Shown here: positions 15,559 through 22,063 of the stretch, in pieces
Layout: each line of letters begins with the position of its first letter
Position numbering within the stretch: position 1 is the stretch's first letter
Assembly (NCBI RefSeq): GCF_001953875.1
Contig: NZ_MQUR01000045.1
Location: 1-48,330 of the forward strand
Source of the DNA: Streptomyces amritsarensis
Lineage (GTDB): Bacteria; Actinomycetota; Actinomycetes; Streptomycetales; Streptomycetaceae
Direction of reading: 5' to 3'
Length of the DNA stretch: 48,330 bases
Position numbers and translations under genes: made by a program
Notes under the pieces: generated by a model
Databases searched by the model: none
What the model was told of the DNA's origin: nothing
What the model saw: the letters and a program-made list of their open reading frames with translations, nothing else

Positions 15559-15727
15559 ACAGCGTGCTCCGACCCCGATCGTGCTGGTCACGGCCGGTGG
15601 GGCGGGTGGGCAGCCACCTGCCCGCGGTGCGGGGGCCGAGGGGGTGGAGCGCCCCGACCCGGCCCTCTCCACGTCACAGCTGCGCTGCAAGGGCGGGCAC
15701 CCCCGCCGGGGTACCGGCGCCGGCTCG

Positions 15728-15733
15728 TAGAAT
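15728..15733 (+). promoter_or_regulatory. -10 box (TAGAAT) of the kinase gene, leaderless
   Basis: TAGAAT ends six bases before the GTG at 15740, and no ribosome site fits in the gap. Confidence 0.6.
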
Positions 15734-15739
15734 CGGCGG

Positions 15740-17653
15740 GTGGATACGACCCTGGAAGACCCGCTCGTCGGGCGCGTGCTCGACGACCGCTACCGCATCG
15801 ATGCCCGCATCGCGGCCGGCGGCATGGCCACGGTCTACCGGGCCGTCGACACCCGCCTGGACCGGATCCTCGCCCTGAAGGTGATGCATCCGGCGCTCGC
15901 CTCCGACGCCGCGTTCGTCGACCGGTTCATCCGCGAGGCGAAGTCCGTGGCGCGGCTCGCGCACCCCAACGTGGTCGCCGTGTTCGACCAGGGCACGGAC
16001 GGGCCGTACGTCTACCTGGCGATGGAGTACGTCTCCGGCTGCACCCTGCGCGACGTGCTGCGCGAGCGCGGGGCGCTCCAGCCGCGGGCGGCCCTCGACA
16101 TCCTCGAACCGGTCCTCGCCGCTCTCGGCGCCGCCCACCGGGCCGGCTTCGTGCACCGCGACATGAAGCCGGAGAACGTCCTGATCGGCGACGACGGCAG
16201 GGTCAAGGTCGCGGACTTCGGGCTCGTGCGGTCCGTGGACTCGGTGACCAACACCACCGGCTCGGTCCTGGGCACCGTCTCCTACCTGGCGCCCGAGCAG
16301 ATCGAGAACGGCGTCGCCGACACCCGCGTGGACGTCTACGCCTGCGGTGTCGTCCTCTACGAGATGCTCACCGGCTCCAAGCCCCACAACGGCGCCACCC
16401 CCGCGCAGGTGCTCTACCAGCACCTGCACGAGGACGTCCCGCCGCCGTCCGCCGCCGTGCCCGGGCTGCCCGTCGGTCTCGACGGGCTCGTGGCGTCGGC
16501 CACCGCCCGCAACCCCGACCTGCGCCCGTACGACGCGGCCGCTCTCTTCGGCCTCGCCCGCGAGGCCCGCGCGGAACTCACGGACGCCGAGCTGGACGCC
16601 GTACCGCCGCAGGCGTACGCCGTGGAGCGGTCGTCCGCCGAGGACCGCACCGGCGTGATCCCGCGCCCGGTGGCCGCGCAGCCCCTGAACCTCACCTCCC
16701 GGTTCGAGACGCCCCCGTTGGACGAGCCCGCTCCGCCCGGACGCCGGCCGGCGCCCGCGGCGCGGCCGCGCCGCGGGGTGCTGCTGGTGGTCGTCGGCGT
16801 CCTGTTGGCGCTGGGCATCGGCACGGGTGTCTGGTACATCAACTCCGGCCAGTTCACCAAGGTCCCCAACCTGCTCGGCAAGACCGAGGCGCAGGCCCGC
16901 TCCCAGCTGTCCGAGGCCGGTCTCGGGGTGAAGGGGGTGGAGCGGAAGTTCAGCGACGCCTTCGAGCGCGGGACGGTGATGAACACCGACCCTGCGGGCG
17001 GCCGGCGGATCCGCGGCAACGGCGCGGTGACCCTCACGATCTCCCGCGGCCCCGAGGTCGTGTCCGTGCCCAACCTGAAGGGCAGGCCCCTGGAGGAGGC
17101 CAAGGAGGAGCTGACCCGGACCGGGCTGGCCCCCGGGATCGTCACGCAGGCCTTCAGCCAGGACGTCGCCCAGGGTTCGGTGATCAGCACCAATCCGGCG
17201 GGCGGCGAGAAGCGGGCGCCCGACACGGCGGTCTCGTTCGTCGTCAGCAAGGGCCGGCCGGTGCCGGTGCCGGGGGTGACGGGTCTGCCCTTCGAGCAGG
17301 CGAAGGCCACCCTGGAGGGTCTGGGCCTGAAGGTGGCGACAGCTCCCGAGCAGGTCAACGCACCGTCGGATCCGGGTACGGTCGCCAACCAGTCGATCGG
17401 TGCCGGCACCCAGGCGGCGGCCGGGGACACGGTCACGCTGACGGTGTCCAAGGGCCCGCGCCAGCTGCCGGTCCCGAACGTGGTCGGCCAGGACGTGGAC
17501 ACGGCTCGCAGGACCCTGGAGGCGGCGGGCTTCAAGGTGAAGGTGGACCGGCCGCTGATCTCCTTCAGCAGGACCGTGGACGCCCAGTCGGTGCTGCCGG
17601 GGCAGACCGCCGCCGAGGGCCTCACGATCACCATCCGGACCAAGGGACTGTAA
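15740..17653 (+). CDS. PASTA-domain Ser/Thr protein kinase (PknB/PknL type)
   Basis: A 637-residue transmembrane kinase. The kinase domain is residues 19-280: Gly-rich loop AAGGMATVY, Lys47 in ALKVMH, catalytic HRDMKPEN with Asp141, metal-binding DFG at 159, activation loop with Thr170/172/173, and APEQ. A Pro/Ala-rich linker leads to one membrane helix (about 346-367, VLLVVVGVLLALGIGTGVWYI). Four extracellular PASTA repeats then run to the end, starting KVPNLLG, SVPNLKG, PVPGVTG and PVPNVVG. PASTA domains bind muropeptides or lipid II, so it probably senses cell-wall state. The M. tuberculosis gene in this syntenic place, PknL, lacks PASTA as I recall. Six bases separate it from the endonuclease gene. 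Confidence 0.93.
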   Translation: MDTTLEDPLVGRVLDDRYRIDARIAAGGMATVYRAVDTRLDRILALKVMHPALASDAAFVDRFIREAKSVARLAHPNVVAVFDQGTDGPYVYLAMEYVSGCTLRDVLRERGALQPRAALDILEPVLAALGAAHRAGFVHRDMKPENVLIGDDGRVKVADFGLVRSVDSVTNTTGSVLGTVSYLAPEQIENGVADTRVDVYACGVVLYEMLTGSKPHNGATPAQVLYQHLHEDVPPPSAAVPGLPVGLDGLVASATARNPDLRPYDAAALFGLAREARAELTDAELDAVPPQAYAVERSSAEDRTGVIPRPVAAQPLNLTSRFETPPLDEPAPPGRRPAPAARPRRGVLLVVVGVLLALGIGTGVWYINSGQFTKVPNLLGKTEAQARSQLSEAGLGVKGVERKFSDAFERGTVMNTDPAGGRRIRGNGAVTLTISRGPEVVSVPNLKGRPLEEAKEELTRTGLAPGIVTQAFSQDVAQGSVISTNPAGGEKRAPDTAVSFVVSKGRPVPVPGVTGLPFEQAKATLEGLGLKVATAPEQVNAPSDPGTVANQSIGAGTQAAAGDTVTLTVSKGPRQLPVPNVVGQDVDTARRTLEAAGFKVKVDRPLISFSRTVDAQSVLPGQTAAEGLTITIRTKGL

Positions 17654-17659
17654 GCGCAC

Positions 17660-18520
17660 GTGGTACGCAATCCAGTGGGCGGGCACGTCCCCGTCGCGGG
17701 CGGTCTCGCCTCGGTCGGGCTGACGTACGCCCGGGAGATGGGCGCCGAGGCGGTCCAGGTCTTCGTCGCCAATCCGCGCGGCTGGGCCACCCCGGTCGGC
17801 AATCCGGCGCAGGACGAGCGGTTCCGCGAGGAGTGCGCGCGGGAGGGCATTCCGGCCTACGTGCACGCGCCGTATCTGATCAACTTCGGCTCGCACACCG
17901 CCGCCACCGTGGAGAAGTCGGTGGAGTCCCTGCGCCATTCGCTGCGCCGGGCCCGGCGGATCGGCGCGCTCGGGGTGGTCGTCCACACCGGCTCGGCGAC
18001 CGGCGGCCGCCCGCGGGAGGTGGCGTACGCGCAGGTCAGGGAGTACATGCTGCCGCTGCTGGACGAGCTGACGCACGACGACGACCCGTTGTTGCTGCTG
18101 GAGTCGACGGCGGGGCAGGGTTCCTCGCTGTGCTCGCTCGCCGAGGACTTCGGACCGTACTTCGATGCGCTGGACCACCATCCGAAGCTGGGGATCTGCC
18201 TGGACACCTGCCACATCTTCGCGGCCGGTCACGATCTGGCGGAGCCGGGCGGGACGAAGGTGACGCTGGACCTGCTGGTGGACACCGTGGGCGAGGGCCG
18301 GCTGAAGCTGGTCCACGCGAACGACTCCAAGGAGGGCGTGGGCGCGCACAAGGACCGGCACGCGAACATCGGCCAGGGCCACATCGGCCGGGACGCCTTC
18401 GCCGAGCTGTGCACGCACCCGGCGATGGACGGCGTACCGCTGATCATCGAGACGCCGGGCGGCAAGGAAGGGCACGCGACGGACGTGGCGCTGCTGAAGG
18501 AGCTGCGCGGCTCCCGGTGA
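17660..18520 (+). CDS. nfo: Endonuclease IV (AP endonuclease)
   Basis: A 286-residue TIM-barrel metalloenzyme that incises DNA at abasic sites. It shows GGHVPVAGGLASVG, AVQVFVANPRGW, the His-bearing YVHAPYLINF, VVHTGS, LLLESTAGQG, GICLDTCHIFAAGHDL, LVHANDSKEGVGAHKDRHANIGQGHIG and the terminal IIETPGG; these supply the trinuclear zinc ligands. Length is normal. The GTG start lies six bases after the kinase stop, so the two are probably cotranscribed. It is convergent with the next gene. Confidence 0.93.
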   Translation: MVRNPVGGHVPVAGGLASVGLTYAREMGAEAVQVFVANPRGWATPVGNPAQDERFREECAREGIPAYVHAPYLINFGSHTAATVEKSVESLRHSLRRARRIGALGVVVHTGSATGGRPREVAYAQVREYMLPLLDELTHDDDPLLLLESTAGQGSSLCSLAEDFGPYFDALDHHPKLGICLDTCHIFAAGHDLAEPGGTKVTLDLLVDTVGEGRLKLVHANDSKEGVGAHKDRHANIGQGHIGRDAFAELCTHPAMDGVPLIIETPGGKEGHATDVALLKELRGSR

Positions 18521-18581
18521 TCCGCTGCCCCTGAGGGCTGTCCCCGTCGTCGCGGGTACACCGTCCGGGTGACTGCCGCCC

Positions 18582-19214
18582 CTAGAGTTCGGGGCCGTCC
18601 CCGGGCTCCTCCTGGTACGAGTAGCGCTGCTCGCGCCAGGGGTCGCCGATGTTGTGGTAGCCGCGCTCCTCCCAGAAGCCGCGGCGGTCGGCGGTCATGT
18701 ACTCGATGCCGCGGACCCACTTGGGGCCCTTCCAGGCGTACAGGTGCGGGACCACGAGCCGGACGGGGAAACCGTGCTCGGCGGTGAGCAGTTCGCCGCC
18801 CTCGTGGGTGGCGAAGACGGTCCGGTCGGAGGCGAAGTCGGCCAGTCGCAGGTTGGAGCTGAAGCCGTACTCGGCCCACACCATCACGTGCGTGACCTGC
18901 GGCGCGGGCGGTGCCAGGGCCAGCACGTCGCGGGCGAGCACGCCGCCCCATTCGGCGCCCTGCATGCTGAACTTAGTGACGCAGTGCAGGTCGGCCACGA
19001 CAGAGGTGAACGGCAGGGCCGTGAACTCCTCGTGGTTCCAGCAGTGCTTGTCGCCGTCGGCGGTCGCGCCGAAGACGCGGAACTCCCAGCGGTCCGGCTT
19101 GAACTTGGGCACGGGACCGTAATGGGTGACGGGCCAGCCCTTCTGCAGCCGCTGCCCCGGTGGAAGCTCCAGCTGCTCTGCTCCCGGAGATTCCCGGCTT
19201 TCCGGCTGACCCAT
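18582..19214 (-). CDS. Sulfite oxidase-like molybdopterin oxidoreductase
   Basis: A 210-residue protein of the oxidoreductase molybdopterin-binding (YuiH-like) family. The pterin-binding core is present: Cys78 in DLHCVTKFS is the expected Mo ligand, followed by WGGVLARDVL, HVMVWAEYGFSSNLRLADF and FPVRLVVPHLYAWKGPKWVRGIEYM. It lacks a Tat signal and the dimerisation and heme domains of full sulfite oxidases, so it is probably cytoplasmic; the substrate is unknown. The annotated ATG has only GGAG very close upstream, so the exact start is uncertain. Confidence 0.87.
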   Translation of the reverse strand: MGQPESRESPGAEQLELPPGQRLQKGWPVTHYGPVPKFKPDRWEFRVFGATADGDKHCWNHEEFTALPFTSVVADLHCVTKFSMQGAEWGGVLARDVLALAPPAPQVTHVMVWAEYGFSSNLRLADFASDRTVFATHEGGELLTAEHGFPVRLVVPHLYAWKGPKWVRGIEYMTADRRGFWEERGYHNIGDPWREQRYSYQEEPGDGPEL

Positions 19215-19387
19215 GACTCCATGGTGACAGACTGGGCAGGGTGGTCATGACCAGGTCCGGGCCGATTCGGGCAAGTCACGGTAACTCCCACTAAGGAGGC
19301 ACTTACTGGACGGCCCTCAGCGGCGGTGCAAGGATGCGCGCAACTGCCCCGTCACATAGCTGACATTGCCTGGAAGGAGCCTCTGCG

Positions 19388-19864
19388 ATGCAGGGCGACC
19401 CCGAGGTCCTTGAGTTTCTGAACGAGCAGCTGACCGGCGAGCTGACGGCCATCAACCAGTACTGGCTGCACTACCGCATCCAGGACAACAAGGGCTGGAC
19501 CAAGCTCGCCAAGTACACGCGTGAAGAGTCCATCGACGAGATGAAGCACGCGGACAAGATCACCGAGCGCATCCTGATGCTCGACGGTCTGCCGAACTAC
19601 CAGCGTCTCTTCCACGTGCGCGTCGGGCAGACGATCACCGAGATGTTCCAGGCGGACCGCCAGGTCGAGGTCGAGGCCATCGACCGTCTCAAGCGGGGTA
19701 TCGAGGTCATGCGCGGGAAGGGCGACATCACCTCGGCCCGTCTCTTCGAGGAGATCCTGGAGGACGAGGAGCACCACATCGACTACCTCGACACCCAGCT
19801 GGAGCTCGTCGAGTCCCTGGGCGAGGCGCTGTACATCGCGCAGCTCATCGAGCAGCCGAGCTGA
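19388..19864 (+). CDS. bfr: Bacterioferritin
   Basis: A 158-residue four-helix-bundle iron-storage protein that oxidises and stores iron as a 24-mer. All ferroxidase ligands are in place: Glu18, Glu51, His54, Glu94, Glu127 and His130. Met52 (DEMKHADK) is the heme ligand, so this is a true heme bacterioferritin. GGAAGGAG lies upstream of the ATG. The convergent gene next door encodes its ferredoxin partner, which carries an iron box; I see no equally good iron box before bfr. Confidence 0.97.
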   Translation: MQGDPEVLEFLNEQLTGELTAINQYWLHYRIQDNKGWTKLAKYTREESIDEMKHADKITERILMLDGLPNYQRLFHVRVGQTITEMFQADRQVEVEAIDRLKRGIEVMRGKGDITSARLFEEILEDEEHHIDYLDTQLELVESLGEALYIAQLIEQPS

Positions 19865-19937
19865 CCCTTCCGGCGGACCCGCTCCGGGCAGGTTCCGTGT
19901 GCCGGTCCGAGGCCGGGCCCGGGCGCCGGAGCCTTCG

Positions 19938-20195
19938 CTAGGCCGCTTCCGCCAGCTCGGGCGAGCGTGCCGGATCCGCGTCGGCGGCGAGCACGGACAC
20001 CGCGTCGCCCTTCTCCAGCAGCTCCCTGCGCGGGCACGCCCCGCGGCCGAGGATGCCCTGGATGGTGCGCACGCAGGAGCCGCAGTCGGTGCCGGCCTTG
20101 GTGGCCGAGGCGATCTGGCGGGGCGTGCAGGCCCCGGCAGCCGCGTGTTCCTTGACCTGCTTGTCGGTGATCCCGAAGCAAGAGCAGACGTACAC
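19938..20195 (-). CDS. bfd: Bacterioferritin-associated ferredoxin (Bfd-like)
   Basis: An 85-residue [2Fe-2S] protein with the BFD ligand pattern C4-x-C6 (YVCSCFG) and C38-x2-C41 (TDCGSC). Bfd docks on bacterioferritin and supplies electrons to release stored iron. The GTG at 20195 is chosen because AGGAGG ends eight bases upstream on the minus strand. An iron box covers the upstream region, so expression should rise under iron starvation. The Cys-free C-terminal extension of about 25 residues is longer than in enterobacterial Bfd. Confidence 0.93.
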   Translation of the reverse strand: MYVCSCFGITDKQVKEHAAAGACTPRQIASATKAGTDCGSCVRTIQGILGRGACPRRELLEKGDAVSVLAADADPARSPELAEAA

Positions 20196-20240
20196 GCGGT
20201 TCACCTCCTGGCGCTGAGTGGTGCGGCGAGCCATCCCCGA

Positions 20241-20259
20241 TTCGGTGAGGCTTACCTAA
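20241..20259 (-). promoter_or_regulatory. Iron box (DmdR1/IdeR operator) upstream of bfd
   Basis: On the minus strand the site reads TTAGGTAAGCCTCACCGAA. As recalled, the DtxR/IdeR iron-box consensus is TTAGGTTAGGCTCACCTAA; only three positions differ, and two of those are the usual degenerate ones. A second partial element, TTAGGGTGACCTAA, lies at 20272-20285. The site is 46 bp upstream of the GTG, in promoter position. Confidence 0.8.
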
Positions 20260-20302
20260 CCGTACCCAAAGTTAGGGTGACCTAAAAGACCCGGGTACGA
20301 CA

Positions 20303-20335
20303 GTGGGGCGCGGATCACATCGATCCGCGCCCCAC
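20303..20335 (-). terminator. Strong hairpin terminator after the DAHP synthase gene
   Basis: A 14-bp perfect stem (20303-20316 with 20322-20335) and a 5-nt loop, 33 bp past the DAHP synthase stop codon. It insulates that gene from bfd. Confidence 0.85.
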
Positions 20336-20367
20336 AGTCGTAGGAACGCACCTACTGATCGCGACGA

Positions 20368-21720
20368 CTAGTCGCGGTAGAGCTCCGCGACCAGGAACGC
20401 CAGGTCCAGCGACTGGCTGCGGTTGAGCCGCGGGTCGCAGGCCGTCTCGTAGCGCTGGTGCAGGTCGTCGACGAAGATCTCGTCGCCGCCGCCCACGCAC
20501 TCGGTGACGTCGTCGCCGGTGAGCTCGACGTGGATGCCGCCCGGGTGGGTGCCGAGGCCCTTGTGGACCTCGAAGAAGCCCTTGACCTCGTCGAGCACGT
20601 CGTCGAAGCGGCGCGTCTTGTGGCCCGAGGCCGCCTCGAAGGTGTTGCCGTGCATGGGGTCGGTGACCCAGCCGACGATCGCACCGGAGGCGGTGACCTT
20701 CTCGACCAGCTCGGGAAGCTTGTCGCGGACCTTGTCGGCGCCCATGCGGACGACGAACGTCAGCCGGCCCGGCTCGCGCTCGGGGTCCAGGCGGTCGATG
20801 TACGTCAGCGCCTCGTCCACCGTGGTGGTGGGGCCGAGCTTGATGCCGATCGGGTTGGCGATCTGCGAGCAGAACTCGATGTGCGCGTGGTCCAGCTGGC
20901 GGGTGCGCTCACCGATCCAGACCATGTGCCCGGAGGTGTCGTACAGCTTGCCGGTGCGCGAGTCGGTGCGGGTCAGCGCGCCCTCGTAGTCGAGCAGCAG
21001 CGCCTCGTGGGAGGCGTAGAACTCGACCGCCTTGAACTCGGCCGGGTCGGTGCCGCAGGCCTTCATGAAGTTCAGCGCGTTGTCGATCTCCCGGGCCAGC
21101 TGCTCGTACCGCTGACCGGACGGGGAGGACTTCACGAAGTCCTGGTTCCAGGCGTGCACCTGGCGCAGGTCGGCGTAACCGCCGGTGGTGAAGGCGCGCA
21201 CCAGGTTGAGCGTGGAGGCGGAGGCGTTGTACATGCGCTTCAGCCGCTCGGGGTCCGGGACGCGGGCCTCTTCGGTGAAGGCGAAGCCGTTGACGGAGTC
21301 GCCGCGGTAGGTCGGCAGGGTGACGCCGTCGCGGGTCTCGGTGTCCTTGGAGCGCGGCTTGGAGTACTGGCCGGCGATGCGGCCGACCTTGACGACCGGC
21401 ACGGAGGCCGCGTACGTCAGGACGGCGCTCATCTGGAGCAGGGTCTTGAGCTTGGCCCGGATGTGGTCGGCGGAGACACCGTCGAAGGCCTCGGCGCAGT
21501 CGCCACCCTGGAGCAGGAACGCCTCGCCCTTGGCGACGGCTCCCAGACGGGCACGCAGCTGGTCGCACTCGCCCGCGAAAACGAGCGGAGGATACGACTC
21601 GAGGTCCGCGACGACAGCGCGCAGAGCCTCGGCATCGGGGTACGAAGGCTGCTGCGCCGCGGGAAGGTCTCGCCAGGCCGCCTTGGCGGCGGGGGCTTGG
21701 TTTTCAGCGTTCACGGTCAC
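20368..21720 (-). CDS. aroH: Class II 3-deoxy-7-phosphoheptulonate (DAHP) synthase
   Basis: A 450-residue plant-type DAHP synthase, the first step of the shikimate pathway (PEP + erythrose-4-phosphate). Family segments are WRDLPAAQQPSYPD near the N terminus, FLLQGGDCAEAF with the metal-binding Cys, VVKVGRIAGQYSKPRS, MVWIGERTRQLDHAHIEF, GIKLGPTTT, WVTDPMHGNTF and GGIHVELTGDDVTECVGG. The GTG at 21720 (protein MTVNAEN) is chosen over the GTG at 21729 because TAATGT ends seven bases before it, giving a leaderless mRNA. It is divergent from the attenuated anthranilate synthase gene, suggesting a joint supply of chorismate to tryptophan. Confidence 0.95.
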   Translation of the reverse strand: MTVNAENQAPAAKAAWRDLPAAQQPSYPDAEALRAVVADLESYPPLVFAGECDQLRARLGAVAKGEAFLLQGGDCAEAFDGVSADHIRAKLKTLLQMSAVLTYAASVPVVKVGRIAGQYSKPRSKDTETRDGVTLPTYRGDSVNGFAFTEEARVPDPERLKRMYNASASTLNLVRAFTTGGYADLRQVHAWNQDFVKSSPSGQRYEQLAREIDNALNFMKACGTDPAEFKAVEFYASHEALLLDYEGALTRTDSRTGKLYDTSGHMVWIGERTRQLDHAHIEFCSQIANPIGIKLGPTTTVDEALTYIDRLDPEREPGRLTFVVRMGADKVRDKLPELVEKVTASGAIVGWVTDPMHGNTFEAASGHKTRRFDDVLDEVKGFFEVHKGLGTHPGGIHVELTGDDVTECVGGGDEIFVDDLHQRYETACDPRLNRSQSLDLAFLVAELYRD

Positions 21721-21727
21721 CTCGTAC

Positions 21728-21733
21728 ACATTA
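21728..21733 (-). promoter_or_regulatory. -10 box (TAATGT) of the DAHP synthase gene
   Basis: On the minus strand TAATGT ends seven bases before the chosen GTG at 21720. Confidence 0.55.
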
Positions 21734-21871
21734 CGGCGTTACGGGTGGCATCCGGCCCCCCGCCCACAACGTGAGACGGATTTCTCGAAGGCCGTGGACG
21801 CCCCAGGGAACGGAATCCATGGTTCAGCCGGGGGTCCGGGACGGATCGCGGGCGTCGGCGGCGCTCTGGGC

Positions 21872-21877
21872 TAGGGT
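21872..21877 (+). promoter_or_regulatory. -10 box (TAGGGT) of the trp leader
   Basis: TAGGGT ends seven bases before the ATG of the leader peptide, so the trp mRNA probably begins at or within a base of the leader start codon. Confidence 0.6.
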
Positions 21878-21884
21878 TGACCGC

Positions 21885-21953
21885 ATGTACGCGCACTCGC
21901 AGCAGAACTGGTGGTGGCCCGCTCCCGGCGGCCCACTTCCTGCGCGTACCTGA
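21885..21953 (+). CDS. trpL: Trp attenuator leader peptide
   Basis: A 22-codon ORF starting MYAHSQQNWWWPAPGG, with three consecutive tryptophan codons at 9-11. It lies upstream of the anthranilate synthase gene and is followed by a terminator hairpin 14 bp after its stop codon. Ribosome stalling at the Trp codons when charged tRNA-Trp is scarce would favour an antiterminator. Trp attenuation of an anthranilate synthase gene has been reported in Streptomyces venezuelae, as I recall. It has no ribosome site, only the -10 box seven bases upstream. Confidence 0.93.
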   Translation: MYAHSQQNWWWPAPGGPLPART

Positions 21954-21967
21954 CGACACACGCACGA

Positions 21968-22000
21968 CGCGAAGGCCGCCCCCGAGGGGCGGCCTTCGCG
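21968..22000 (+). terminator. Trp attenuator terminator hairpin
   Basis: A 14-bp perfect stem (21968-21981 with 21987-22000) that can extend by one C-G pair. The left arm contains GGCCGCC (21974-21980), which is exactly complementary to GGCGGCC inside the leader ORF (21927-21933). That gives a competing antiterminator pairing. The U-tract is poor (CGTTCCC). Confidence 0.85.
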
Positions 22001-22063
22001 CGTTCCCGGCCTCGGCGCCGGCAGCGAGAGCCGCTCCTCCCCCGACGGAAGGACGCTCCGCCC

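Noticed and set aside
19215..19387. Iron box before bacterioferritin
   Set aside because: CTAAGGAGGCACTTAC has a vague resemblance, but it matches the consensus too poorly to call.
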